This document shows positions 27,023-36,067 of a DNA stretch of 64,000 nt, piece after piece; position 1 is the stretch's first letter; the number at the start of each line of letters is the position of its first letter. This DNA is from JAFDWI01 sp963764215. Lineage in GTDB: Bacteria > Actinomycetota > Acidimicrobiia > Acidimicrobiales > Iamiaceae. Both the position numbers and the translations under genes were made by a program. The stretch covers positions 558,001 through 622,000 of the forward strand of contig CAVXRS010000005.1 of assembly GCA_963764215.1 (NCBI GenBank), in the 5' to 3' direction. The notes beneath the pieces are model-generated. The model did not search any database. It was given only the letters and a program-made list of their open reading frames with translations, and was not told the origin of the DNA.

Positions 27023-28453
27023 TCAGAACTGGAAGTAGATGAACGGCGCGACGCCGGTGGGACCGAGTGTATTGGTGACGACCATCGCAACCGCGAGGAG
27101 CGCCGTCTGGGCCCACCAGGGGAAGTTGCTGAACGCGGTGCGGATCATGCCCGAAACGTGCCGGGGCAGATACTGTACGGCGATCGCCCCGGCGATGACT
27201 GCCACGAGCACCGGATTTACCGGGCCCGACGCGGCGAAGTCGAACAGGCTGCCCAGCACCTCGAAGGCATTGGTGAACGACGTCGCCCGGAAGAACACCC
27301 ACCCCAGGCACACCAGGTTGAACGTGAGCACCCGCGTCCAGACGGCCCGCCACAGTTGCTGGTTCCGGGTGAGCGGCGGGGGAGTCGGTCGGCTCGCACG
27401 CACGTCGGCCCGCCACCGCTCCACGGCCAACCCGACGCCGTGCAGCCCACCCCAGATCACGAACGTCCATGCGGCGCCGTGCCACAATCCACCCAGCAGC
27501 ATGGTGATGGCCAGGTTCACGTACCCGCGGCGTTTGCCGCGCCGGTTCCCACCCAGGGGGATGTAGAGATAGTCACGCAACCAGCGCGACAGCGTCATGT
27601 GCCACCGTCGCCAGAAGTCCTGCAGCGAATCGGCCGCATAGGGCGAGTCGAAGTTCTGGGGGAACCGGAAGCCCAGCAGCAGGGCGAGTCCGATCGCGAT
27701 GTCGGTGTAGCCGCTGAAGTCGGCGTAGATCTGCACGGCGTAGCCGTAGATGCCGAGCAGGGTGTCCAGGCCGCCGTGCTGGTGCGGCAGTCCGAAGACC
27801 GGGTCCACGATGCGCGAGGACACGTAACTGGAGATCACGACCTTCTTGAACAGCCCTGAGGCGATCAGCCAGAAGGCCAGGCCGGTGTCGACCCGTCGTG
27901 GGTCGAGCCGCACCTTGAGTTGCGGGAGGAACTCCGCCGCCCGGACGATCGGACCGGCGATCAGGTGGGGAAAGAAACTCAGATAGACGGCGAAGTCGAG
28001 CAGCGACGTCGGCTCGACCCGCCCGCGCCAGGTGTCGATCACATAGCTGAGCGCCTGGAAGGTGATGAACGAGATTCCCACCGGGAGCACGTACTGGCGG
28101 AGCGGAAGTTGCCAGGGCAGCCCGAACGTGTCGAACAGGCTGTTCGACGAGTTGACGAAGAAGTCGTAGTACTTGAACCAGGCGAGGAGCCCGAGGTTGA
28201 GCGTGACTCCGACAGCCAACACGATGTTGCGGAGCCGTTGGACACGGGCCCGGTGGATCAGGACCGCAGCGGCCTGGTTGATCAGCGTGGACCCGGCGAG
28301 CAGGAAGACGAATCGCCAGTCCCAGGCACCGTAGAAGAAGTAGCTGGCGATGATGATGAAGATGCGCCACGTGATCCGTCGGTGCGCGAGCAGCCAGCTC
28401 GTGGGCAACACGATGGCGAAGAAGATCGCGAATTTGACGGTGGGGAAGAGCAC
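27023..28453 (-). CDS. MBOAT-family O-acyltransferase (AlgI-like)
   Basis: Polytopic membrane enzyme of 476 residues that transfers acyl groups, usually acetyl, across or onto the outer face of the membrane. Family motifs are FFYGAWDWRF, WFKYYDFF, LPVGISFITFQALSYVID, DFWRRWHMTLSRWLRDYLYIPLGG and the invariant His in LGGLWHGAAWTF. The start is GTG. Its substrate is probably a cell-surface glycan, inferred from the paired SGNH hydrolase. It is the first gene of the pair. Confidence 0.92.
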   Translation of the reverse strand: MLFPTVKFAIFFAIVLPTSWLLAHRRITWRIFIIIASYFFYGAWDWRFVFLLAGSTLINQAAAVLIHRARVQRLRNIVLAVGVTLNLGLLAWFKYYDFFVNSSNSLFDTFGLPWQLPLRQYVLPVGISFITFQALSYVIDTWRGRVEPTSLLDFAVYLSFFPHLIAGPIVRAAEFLPQLKVRLDPRRVDTGLAFWLIASGLFKKVVISSYVSSRIVDPVFGLPHQHGGLDTLLGIYGYAVQIYADFSGYTDIAIGLALLLGFRFPQNFDSPYAADSLQDFWRRWHMTLSRWLRDYLYIPLGGNRRGKRRGYVNLAITMLLGGLWHGAAWTFVIWGGLHGVGLAVERWRADVRASRPTPPPLTRNQQLWRAVWTRVLTFNLVCLGWVFFRATSFTNAFEVLGSLFDFAASGPVNPVLVAVIAGAIAVQYLPRHVSGMIRTAFSNFPWWAQTALLAVAMVVTNTLGPTGVAPFIYFQF

Positions 28454-28608
28454 GTAGGGGCCAAACGGGCAGGTCCGGAGGGCTCGTCCGCCCTCATCGG
28501 AGTCAGTTTCTCATGCCCGGGTTGCGGCGGCGTGCATGCCACGCAGCCCGTGGACGCGGCAAGGCGTCGGGTCGGGCGCGCCGGGAGCCCCCTGCTGTCG
28601 GTCGGGCC

Positions 28609-29250
28609 TCAGTACCTGATTTCGTAGCCGCAGTTGTAATGGCCGTCGCGCCGGTGCACGATCCGGGTCACCTTCACGTCGCCGAGCACCTCACGCAGAA
28701 ACTCGAGTTCGGTCGCGCAGGCCAGGGTGTAGTGCTCGGCCACGTTCCAGATGGCGCAGTTGTTGAAGCTGACCGCGTAGGAGCCGTCGTCGAGTCGGGA
28801 CCACTTGGTCAGGTACCCCTCGGCGTCGAGCAGCTCGGTGAGCCGGGCGAGCTTCTGCTCCAGGTCGAGCCCGGCCAGCTCGGCGGCAAAGGTCGCGACC
28901 CGGCGGTGCTCGCGACGCTGGAACACCCGTCCGACCAGTGCGGGGTCCTCGGCCTCGAGATCGCGGAGCAACTCCAGGGTGAGCGAGGAGTCGTCGGGAG
29001 CGAACAGCGCGTCACCGCGGGACGTGGAGTGGTAGATGTCGACCGGACGGCCCGGGCGACCGCGTGTCGGACGGGCCTCGACGACACCGGCAGCCCGCAG
29101 ACCGGCCAGGTGCTGTCGCACCGCGCTGGCCGAGATGCCGAGGCTGCTCGCGAGGTCGTCCGCAGAAGCCTCGCCGTGCTCCTTGAGCGCGATGAGGACG
29201 TTCCTCTGCGCGGGAGACAGACTGTCCCCGAGTGGATGGACACTCGTCAC
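28609..29250 (-). CDS. sufR: Fe-S cluster sensing repressor SufR
   Basis: DNA-binding regulator of 213 residues. The N-terminal winged helix (about 10-62) includes ASADDLASSLGISASAVRQHL. The C-terminal half has three cysteines, Cys165, Cys178 and Cys207 (C-x12-C-x28-C), matching the spacing of actinobacterial SufR proteins that bind a cluster. Holo-SufR represses the suf operon and apo-SufR releases it. The gene is divergent from sufB, and the 158-bp gap contains an inverted repeat overlapping a -35 box, which fits auto- and cross-regulation. Confidence 0.9.
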   Translation of the reverse strand: MTSVHPLGDSLSPAQRNVLIALKEHGEASADDLASSLGISASAVRQHLAGLRAAGVVEARPTRGRPGRPVDIYHSTSRGDALFAPDDSSLTLELLRDLEAEDPALVGRVFQRREHRRVATFAAELAGLDLEQKLARLTELLDAEGYLTKWSRLDDGSYAVSFNNCAIWNVAEHYTLACATELEFLREVLGDVKVTRIVHRRDGHYNCGYEIRY

Positions 29251-29288
29251 AGCCTCAACCCTAGTCGTTTCGGTGGGTTTCCGCTAGA

Positions 29289-29307
29289 TTGACAAGCAAG
29301 AACTTGT
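29289..29307. promoter_or_regulatory. suf promoter -35 box with overlapping inverted repeat (candidate SufR operator)
   Basis: TTGACA at 29289-29294 is a consensus -35 for sufB. The inverted repeat ACAAG-N6-CTTGT spans 29292-29307, overlapping the -35 and spacer. The 5-N6-5 shape resembles known SufR sites in geometry. The -10 is weak (AAATAC around 29310-29315). Confidence 0.5.
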
Positions 29308-29408
29308 AGAAATACCCTGACGCTTCGGCTGATTCCGCACTTCGGGCGGGGTCCTGCCTGCGAATTCAGGCCACGAACCAACCCCGACCGCTGGGATATC
29401 CGCTGCCC

Positions 29409-30884
29409 ATGACCGACCTCACCGACGAGAAGACGGACCAGATCGCCGAGGAGAAGGCCCAGCTCCAGACGTTCGCCGATCGGGAGTACCGCTACGGCTT
29501 CTCCAGCGACTTCGAAGCCGACGTCGTGCCCCGCGGACTGAACGAGGACGTCATCCGGCTGATCTCCGCCAAGAAGGACGAACCCGATTGGCTGCTCGCC
29601 TGGCGGCTGCAGGCCTACCGGGCATGGTTGGAGATGACCATGCCCGACTGGCAGATGTTCCATCTCGACCCGATCGACTTCCAGGACATGAGCTACTACG
29701 CGGCTCCCAAGAAGAAGCCGCAGCTCGAGAGCCTCGACGAGGTCGACCCCGAGATGCGCGAGATGTTCGACAAACTGGGCATCTCGCTCGCCGAACAGCA
29801 GCGGCTCAGTGGTGTGGCGGTCGATGCGGTGGTCGACTCGGCGTCGGTGGCGACCACCTTCCGCAAGCAACTCGCCGAGGTCGGTGTGATCTTCTGCTCG
29901 TTCTCGGCCGCGGTGCGCGATCATCCCGACCTGGTCCGCGAGTACCTGGGCTCGGTGGTCCCGTTCCGTGACAACTTCTTCGCCGCGCTCAACTCCGCGG
30001 TGTTCTCCGACGGATCGTTCTGCTACATCCCCAAAGGGGTGCAGTGCCCGATGGAGCTGTCCACCTATTTCCGGATGAATCAGGCCGACACCGGTCAGTT
30101 CGAGCGGACCCTCATCGTTGCCGAGGAAGGTGCCTCGGTGTCGTACCTGGAAGGTTGCACTGCTCCCCAGCGGGACAACAACCAGCTCCACGCGGCCGTC
30201 GTGGAGATCCTCGCCAAGGACGACGCCGACGTGAAGTACTCCACCGTGCAGAACTGGTATCCCGGTGATGCCCAGGGTCGCGGCGGCATCCACAACTTCG
30301 TCACCAAGCGTGGCAAGGCCCTGGAGAACGCCAAGATCTCCTGGACCCAGGTCGAGACCGGTTCCGCGATCACCTGGAAGTACCCGAGCGTGATCCTCAA
30401 GGGCGACAACTCGGTCGGCGAGTTCTACTCGGTGGCGCTCACCACCCACCACCAATGGGCCGACACCGGCACCAAGATGACCCACATCGGCAGGAACACG
30501 TCGTCCACGATCGTGTCCAAGGGCATCGCCACCCATGTCGCCCAGAACGTCTACCGAGGCCTGGTCAAGGTGATGCGTTCGGCGGAAGGGGCGCGGAACT
30601 TCACCCAGTGCGACTCGCTGCTGATCGGCGATTCCTGCGGCGCCCACACCCTGCCCTACATCGAGGTGAAGAACTCCTCGGCCCAGGTCGAACACGAGGC
30701 CTACACCTCCAAAATCGCCGAGGACCAGCTCTTCTACTGCCGCCAGCGCGGCATCTCCGAAGAGGACGCCGTGTCGATGATCGTGCACGGCTTCTGTCGA
30801 GAGGTGTTCAAGGAACTCCCCATGGAATATGTCGTGGAAGCCCGCAATCTGCTCAATCTGAAACTGGAGGGCAGCGTCGGATGA
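29409..30884 (+). CDS. sufB: Fe-S cluster assembly scaffold protein SufB
   Basis: Core scaffold of the SufBCD complex, where clusters form. The 491-residue protein has the family sequences MSYYAAPKKKP, FCYIPKGVQCPMELSTYFRMN, HTLPYIEVKNSSAQVEHEA and the C-terminal EDAVSMIVHGFCREV, with the Cys residues (FTQCDS, SLLIGDSCGAH) used in cluster assembly. Leader of about 100 nt from the TTGACA box. The stop overlaps the sufC start (ATGA). Confidence 0.97.
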   Translation: MTDLTDEKTDQIAEEKAQLQTFADREYRYGFSSDFEADVVPRGLNEDVIRLISAKKDEPDWLLAWRLQAYRAWLEMTMPDWQMFHLDPIDFQDMSYYAAPKKKPQLESLDEVDPEMREMFDKLGISLAEQQRLSGVAVDAVVDSASVATTFRKQLAEVGVIFCSFSAAVRDHPDLVREYLGSVVPFRDNFFAALNSAVFSDGSFCYIPKGVQCPMELSTYFRMNQADTGQFERTLIVAEEGASVSYLEGCTAPQRDNNQLHAAVVEILAKDDADVKYSTVQNWYPGDAQGRGGIHNFVTKRGKALENAKISWTQVETGSAITWKYPSVILKGDNSVGEFYSVALTTHHQWADTGTKMTHIGRNTSSTIVSKGIATHVAQNVYRGLVKVMRSAEGARNFTQCDSLLIGDSCGAHTLPYIEVKNSSAQVEHEAYTSKIAEDQLFYCRQRGISEEDAVSMIVHGFCREVFKELPMEYVVEARNLLNLKLEGSVG

Positions 30885-31638
30885 ACCTGCTCGAGATCGA
30901 GGGACTCACCGCATCCATCGACGGCACGGCAATCCTGCGCGGCCTCGACCTGGCCCTCCCGGCCGGCCAGGTGCACGCGATCATGGGACCGAACGGGGCC
31001 GGCAAGTCCACGCTCGCCCATGTGCTCGCCGGGCGGGACGACTACGAGGTGTCCGGTTCGGTCCGCCTCGACGGGGTCGACCTGTTGGCGATGAGCCCCG
31101 AGGAACGGGCCGTCGCCGGGCTGTTCCTCGCGTTCCAGCATCCGGTGGAGATCCCGGGGGTGGGGAACTCGTATTTCCTGCGCACGGCCCTGAACGCGGT
31201 GCGCGAGGCCCGGGGCGAGGATCCCCTCGACGCGATGGACTTCATGGCCTACACCAAGGATCGCATGGCGTTGGTCGAGATGGACGCCAGCTTCCTGTCG
31301 CGCTCGGTCAACGAGGGGTTCTCCGGTGGTGAGCGCAAGCGCAACGAGATCCTGCAGATGGCCATCCTCGAGCCGCGCATGGCGATCCTGGACGAGACCG
31401 ACTCGGGCCTGGACATCGACGCGTTGCGCATCGTCGCCCACGGGGCGAACTCGTCTGCGCGCACCCGACCGGTCGATGCTCGTGATCACCCACCACCAGC
31501 GGCTGCTCGACGAGCTGGTACCCGACGTGGTCCACGTGCTGGCCGAAGGTCGGATCGTCCGCACCGGGTGGGCCCGATCTGGCACACGAGCTCGAAGCGA
31601 GTGGCTACGCCGGGATCGACCTCGAAGGCGCCCGGTGA
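30881..31638 (+). CDS. sufC: SUF system ATPase SufC (two frameshifts)
   Basis: ABC-type ATPase that drives conformational change of SufBD. It has Walker A GPNGAGKST, the Q-loop region LFLAFQHPVEIPG, the signature EGFSGGERKRNE and Walker B MAILDETDSGLD. The frame shifts near 31450 (from ALRIVAHGANS to APDRSMLVITHHQRLL) and again near 31570 (to GPDLAHELEASGYAGIDLEG), after which it ends at TGA. Joining the frames gives a normal length of about 252 residues with the full SufC C-terminus, so indel errors are more likely than loss. CTGGAGG precedes the ATG. Confidence 0.92.
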
Positions 31639-33097
31639 CCGAGCCGACACGCGTCCCGACGACACCCCGGTCACACTGGCCGAGTTGGCCGACGTGCGCC
31701 CGGTCGCCTCGATCGTGCCGGGCGACCCGGCACGCGAGCCCGAGTGGCTGTCGAGCCTGCGGTCCGATGCCGCCGACTACGCCGTCGAACACGGCTATCC
31801 GACCCGCAAGCACGAGGACTGGCGGTACGTGCGCCTCGACGGGTTGCTCGACACGGCGTTCGTCACCCCCGCCGCGGGCGCCACCGACGCCACCGCGGCC
31901 GATCCGCTGCTCCGGCGGCTGCTGAACAGGGTGCCCGATCTGGGGGGCAATCGGATCGTGTTCGTGGACGGACGCTTCGCTCCGGGACTGTCGCGTCTGG
32001 TCGACACCGAAGGGTCTCTCGGTCACTCAGCTCGCCGCGGCGCTGCACGGCGACGGCGTCGTGGACCGCGACGACCTGGGGGGCGCTGAACCCGCCCACA
32101 CCTTCGACGCGCTCAACCTGGCACTCGCCACCGCCGGCGTGCACCTCACCGTGGACGACGGCGCGGTGATCGACGACCCGGTGCACCTGGTGCACATCGT
32201 CACCGGCCGCGGCGACCCGGTGCTCGCGAACCTGCGGCATGCGGTGCGGGTCGGAACCGACGCCCGACTCACGCTGGTGACGTCCGCGTTCGGGGCGCCG
32301 GCGGCACGGAGCTGTCTGAACGTCACCACCAGGGTGCGGCTGGCGACCCGCGCGACGCTGCATCACCGGGACCTGCAGAACCAGCCGATCGGCGCGTTCC
32401 ACCTTTCGCTGCTGGAGGTCACCCAAGAGGCCCGCAGTGAGCTCGACGGGTTCGTGAGCGCGCTGGGCGCGGCCATCGCCCGTCACGAGGTGCACGTCCG
32501 CCAGGTCGGCGAGGATGCGAACACCCAGCATCGACGGGCTGTACGTGCCCCGCGGGTACCCAGCAGCACGACCACCCGATTCTGATCGAGCACCTCGCCG
32601 AAGGTGGGGTCTCCCGGGAGACCTACCGCGGCGTCATCGACGACCGGGGCCACGGGGTGTTCAACGGTCAGATCGTCATCCATCCGGGTGCGCAGCGGAT
32701 CGACTCGGATCAGTCCAACAAGAACCTGCTGCTCTCGGACACCGCGGAGGCCGACACCCGACCGCGTCTGCTGATCTACGCGGACGACGTGAAGGCGACC
32801 CACGGTGCGTCGGTCGGTCGTCTCGACGACGAACAGCTCTACTACCTGCGGACCCGCGGGATCTCCGAAGCCGAGGCACGGCGGGTGCTCACCTACGCGT
32901 TCGTCGCCGAGATCGTCGCAGGACTCGGTGCCGGGCCCCTGCACGATCACGTGTCCGCACTGGTGTCGGCCCGGCTGCACCCCGACGACGACACCCGCCA
33001 CGCCGCGGAGGTGCTCGCCGAGGCGCTGCCGGGCATCGAGGCCGACGGCGACGGCGACGACGGCGAGCCCGTCGGACGAACCGGAGGCGGCCGGTGA
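31635..33097 (+). CDS. sufD: Fe-S cluster assembly protein SufD (multiple frameshifts)
   Basis: SufB paralogue and partner in the SufBC2D complex. It starts at a GTG overlapping the sufC stop. Recognisable segments in order are YPTRKHEDWRYVRLDGLLD, ILFVDGRF-like RIVFVDGRFAPGLSRL, AHTFDALNLALATAGVHL, NQPIGAFHLSLLEV, HPILIEHLAEGGVSRETYRG, ALLIYADDV-like LLIYADDVKATHGASVG and QLYYLRTRGISEAEARRVL, the last being the shared SufB/D C-terminal motif. Frames change near 31655, 32010, 32520 and 32570. The joined protein is about 485 residues. A GDGDDGEP acidic tail ends it. Confidence 0.9.
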
Positions 33098-33582
33098 GCT
33101 TCGACGGCGACCCCGATCTGGCCGAGCTGTATCGCGAGGTGATCGTCGAGCACGGCCGCAAGCCGCGCAACTTCGGCGAGCTGGACGGTGCGAATCGGCG
33201 CATCGAAGGTCAGAACCCGCTGTGCGGTGATCACCTGGAGATCGCGTTGCGCATCGAAGGCGACCGGATCGTCGACATCGGGTTCACCGGAAGTGGGTGC
33301 GCGATCTCCCAGGCCTCCGCGTCGTTGATGACCGAGGCGGTCAAGAACACGAGCGTGGACGATGCTCGGGATCTGTTCGCAAAGGTCCACACGATGTTGA
33401 CCGGTGCCACCGGGCAGGGGACCGAGCCGGTCGATCCCACCGAATTGGGAAAGCTGGCCGCGCTCGGTGGGGTCAGCCAGTTCCCGACCCGGGTCAAGTG
33501 CGCGGTCCTGGCCTGGCAGGCCCTCCGGCAGCTGTTGGATGCGGACCGGGAAGCCGACATCTCCCCGGTGACCACCGAATGA
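33094..33582 (+). CDS. sufU: SufU-type sulfur-transfer protein (copy 1)
   Basis: Zinc-containing SufU accepts sulfur from SufS and passes it to SufBCD. The 162 residues have the three ligand cysteines Cys44 (NPLCGD), Cys69 (GSGCAIS) and Cys136 (RVKCAVL) plus Asp46. The 67-residue distance between the last two cysteines includes the insertion that separates SufU from IscU. The GTG start overlaps the sufD stop. A second SufU gene lies 2.9 kb downstream beside sufS, so this one belongs to the sufBCD transcript. Confidence 0.93.
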   Translation: MSFDGDPDLAELYREVIVEHGRKPRNFGELDGANRRIEGQNPLCGDHLEIALRIEGDRIVDIGFTGSGCAISQASASLMTEAVKNTSVDDARDLFAKVHTMLTGATGQGTEPVDPTELGKLAALGGVSQFPTRVKCAVLAWQALRQLLDADREADISPVTTE

Positions 33583-33607
33583 ACCGGTCGGAACGAAAGG
33601 TGTGCCC

Positions 33608-34169
33608 ATGCCCATGAACCATCCGGTCGTGGAACTCCCCGACGACTGCCCGGTGTCGCTGATCCCCAGTGGCATGGCCGCGGTCCTGCACGCCGGGGAC
33701 GAGGTCGTGGTCACCCAGGCGCTGGGCGGCAGCATCACCGTGCAGACCCCGACCGGGCACCTCGCCCGCATCGAGGCGGCAGACCTGCGCCGACTCGGCC
33801 TGGAGGACCTGCTCGGGTGAGGAAGCAGCGCCCGAAGGGGTCGATCCGAACGGTCCGTTCTCCATGGAGGCGGTGACCGAATCACTGCGGACCGTGTTCG
33901 ACCCGGAGATCCCGATCAACGTGGTCGACCTGGGACTGATCTACCGCTGCGAAGCCACCCCGGTCGCCGGCGGGGGGAACCGCATCGACATCGACATGAC
34001 GATGACCGCGCCCGGGTGCGGCATGGGCGACATTCTCGCCGAGGATGCGCGCGACAAACTGTTGCGCCTCCCGGGCGTGGCAGAGGTCCACATCGAGTTG
34101 GTGTTCGACCCGCCGTGGGGGATGGAGAACATGTCCGAGACCGCCAAGCTCGAGCTCGGCCTGTACTGA
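33608..34169 (+). CDS. sufT: SufT-like Fe-S maturation protein, DUF59 domain (one frameshift)
   Basis: SufT proteins assist Fe-S protein maturation. The N-terminal SufT-specific part (MNHPVVELPDDCPVSLIPSG, VVVTQALGGSITVQT) reads into a stop near 33820. The DUF59/MIP18 domain continues in another frame (SMEAVTESLRTVFDPEIPINVVDLGLIY, APGCGMGDILAEDA, DPPWGMENMSETAKLELG). Joined length is about 187 residues, normal for SufT, so this is one gene rather than two. Of three in-frame starts, the ATG at 33608 has AAAGG 7 nt upstream. It lies 25 nt after sufU and 14 nt before the mrp gene. Confidence 0.85.
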
Positions 34170-34183
34170 TTCAGGAGCGCGCG

Positions 34184-35395
34184 ATGCCCCACGGAGACCC
34201 CGACCGCCACGAGCCGTTGCCCGGGATCGGCCACATCGTCGCCGTTGCCAGCGGCAAAGGTGGGGTGGGCAAGTCGACGGTGGCGGTGAACCTGGCCCTG
34301 GCGCTCGCCGGATCCGGCGCTCGGGTGGGTCTGGTCGACACCGACGTGCTCGGACCGTCGATTCCCGGCATGCTCGGTCTGGGCTTCGGCGAGCCACCAC
34401 AGGCATCGCCCGAGGGCAAGCTGCTGCCCACCGAGGTCCACGGCGTCAAGGTCGTGTCGATGGGGCTGCTGCGCAGCGACGATGAACCGGCGATCATGCG
34501 CGGGCCGATGGTCACCAAGTACCTGCAGATGTTCCTCGGTCAGGTCGAGTGGGGCGAACTGGACCATCTCATCCTCGATCTGCCTCCGGGCACCGGCGAC
34601 ACCCAGCTCACCCTGGCGCAGAGCGTGCAGCTCAGCGGGGCCGTGATCGTGACCACCCCCCAGGACGTGTCGCTCAGGATCGCCCGCCGGGGGCTGCGGA
34701 TGTTCGAGACGGTGTCGGTGCCGGTGTTGGGCATCATCGAGAACATGGGTACGTTCACGTGTCCGCACTGTGGGTCGACCACCGATGTGTTCTCCCACGG
34801 CGGCGGTGAGCGCATGAGCCGCGAGCTCGGAGTGCCTTTCCTCGGGTCGCTGCCGCTCGATGCCGAGGTGGTCGCCTCCGGTGACGCCGGAACGCCGATC
34901 GTGGCCTCGTCACCCGAGTCGGTGTCCGCCCGCGCGTACCAGGCGATCGCGGCCGCGTTGAGCGACGCGGTCGAGGGCCGGGGGAGTGTCGGGCTGCGGC
35001 CGTTCCAGTGGGACTGGGATTCGGGCGAGGGCGCCCCCGAGTGGTCCGAGGGCGCCGGATCTCCCGATGCCGATCCCGAGACCGCCCTGGGGTTGCGGGC
35101 CCGTGACCCGCGCACCCTGTCGGTCCGCTGGGCCGATGGCCGGGTCGATGATCTGGACGTGCGGGACCTGCGTCTGGCGTGCCCGTGCGCGCACTGTGTG
35201 GAGGAGATGAGCGGACGTGCGCTGCTCGATCCGGCCACGGTCCCGGTCACGGTCGCCCCGCGGCGTCTCACCAGTGTGGGGACCTATGCAGTGCTCATCG
35301 ACTGGTCCGACGGGCACGGCACCGGCATCTACACGTTCTCCTACCTGCGACGCCTGGCCGACGCTCTGGCGGCGAGCGTGAGCGAGGAAGTCTGA
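34184..35395 (+). CDS. mrp: Mrp/ApbC Fe-S carrier P-loop protein fused to a DUF971 domain
   Basis: Mrp-type ATPases hold and transfer Fe-S clusters. Residues about 1-265 form the P-loop domain, with SGKGGVGKST, LVDTDVLGPSIPGMLG, LILDLPPGTGD and the cluster-binding CPHC in TFTCPHCGS. After an acidic linker, residues about 310-400 form a DUF971 domain (LSVRWADGRVDDLDVRDLRL, ACPCAHC, YAVLIDWSDGHGTGIYTF). The same fusion occurs in the plant factor HCF101, which also has a DUF59 domain; here DUF59 is encoded by the gene just upstream. AGGAG lies 6 nt before the ATG. Confidence 0.92.
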   Translation: MPHGDPDRHEPLPGIGHIVAVASGKGGVGKSTVAVNLALALAGSGARVGLVDTDVLGPSIPGMLGLGFGEPPQASPEGKLLPTEVHGVKVVSMGLLRSDDEPAIMRGPMVTKYLQMFLGQVEWGELDHLILDLPPGTGDTQLTLAQSVQLSGAVIVTTPQDVSLRIARRGLRMFETVSVPVLGIIENMGTFTCPHCGSTTDVFSHGGGERMSRELGVPFLGSLPLDAEVVASGDAGTPIVASSPESVSARAYQAIAAALSDAVEGRGSVGLRPFQWDWDSGEGAPEWSEGAGSPDADPETALGLRARDPRTLSVRWADGRVDDLDVRDLRLACPCAHCVEEMSGRALLDPATVPVTVAPRRLTSVGTYAVLIDWSDGHGTGIYTFSYLRRLADALAASVSEEV

Positions 35396-35396
35396 G

Positions 35397-36047
35397 GTGA
35401 CCGTCGCGCCCGACGTTGCGGTGTCGATCCGGGCGGAGGTTTCAGCGGCCGATCCGGACACCTGCCGGTTCGTCTGCTCTCAGGTGGTGCATCCGGGAGG
35501 GGGATTCGCGTTCTCCGACGCCGCCTCCGCCGCGGGTTCGCCGCTGCCCGAGCGCCTGTTCGCGCTTCGAGACATCGCCGAGGTCCTCATCGCCGAGACC
35601 GTCGTGACGGTCACCAAGACGGCCGGGGTCGACTGGGGCGATCTGCGCGCCCGGGTGGGCGCCTGTATCCGTGAACAGCTCGCCACGGGTGCGCCGGCGG
35701 TGCTCGCCTCGGCGCCGGATCTCGACGGTCGCCGTGGCAACGGGCCCCGTGATGCGGCCGCGTTGGAGACGATCCTCGCCGGGCTGTTCGAGCGGGAGAT
35801 CAACCCGCGGGTCGCCGCCCACGGGGGTCGGATCTCTCTGGTCGGCGTCGAGGGGTCGACGCTGCGGATCGCGATGGGCGGGGGGTGTCAGGGATGTGCC
35901 TCCGCGCAGCTCACCCTGCGAAGCAGTGTCGAGGTGATGGTGCGTCGGGTGGCCCCGGAGATCACCGAGATCGTCGATGACACCGATCACGCCGCCGGTC
36001 TGCGGCCGTACCGGCGCGTCCCGGTCCACCTCGTCGGTACCGATTGA
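35397..36047 (+). CDS. Nfu-type Fe-S scaffold/carrier protein
   Basis: The 216-residue protein has an Nfu N-terminal-like domain (about 15-90, with PDTCRFVCSQVV and LFALRDIAEVLIAETVVTVTK) and a C-terminal NifU domain with the cluster-binding CxxC in GGCQGCASAQLTLR. Two such proteins share a 4Fe-4S cluster in known members. The start is a GTG 1 nt after the mrp stop, so the two are coupled. It would receive clusters from SufBCD and deliver them to targets. Confidence 0.9.
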   Translation: MTVAPDVAVSIRAEVSAADPDTCRFVCSQVVHPGGGFAFSDAASAAGSPLPERLFALRDIAEVLIAETVVTVTKTAGVDWGDLRARVGACIREQLATGAPAVLASAPDLDGRRGNGPRDAAALETILAGLFEREINPRVAAHGGRISLVGVEGSTLRIAMGGGCQGCASAQLTLRSSVEVMVRRVAPEITEIVDDTDHAAGLRPYRRVPVHLVGTD

Positions 36048-36056
36048 CCTCGAGGG

Positions 36057-36062
36057 TAGGCT
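36057..36062 (+). promoter_or_regulatory. -10 box of the four-Cys protein gene (probable leaderless promoter)
   Basis: TAGGCT, 5 nt before the ATG at 36068, giving the small gene its own promoter at the end of the suf genes. Confidence 0.4.
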
Positions 36063-36067
36063 TCGGT

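Noticed and set aside
27021..27485. Long N-terminal extension of the SGNH hydrolase
   Set aside because: These codons are the antisense-free overlap with the 3' end of the MBOAT gene in another frame; the hydrolase proper begins with MVSSDPDKG and a membrane helix.
33602..33820. Separate 72-residue gene after sufU
   Set aside because: Its sequence is the N-terminal domain of SufT, and the DUF59 half follows directly in a shifted frame.
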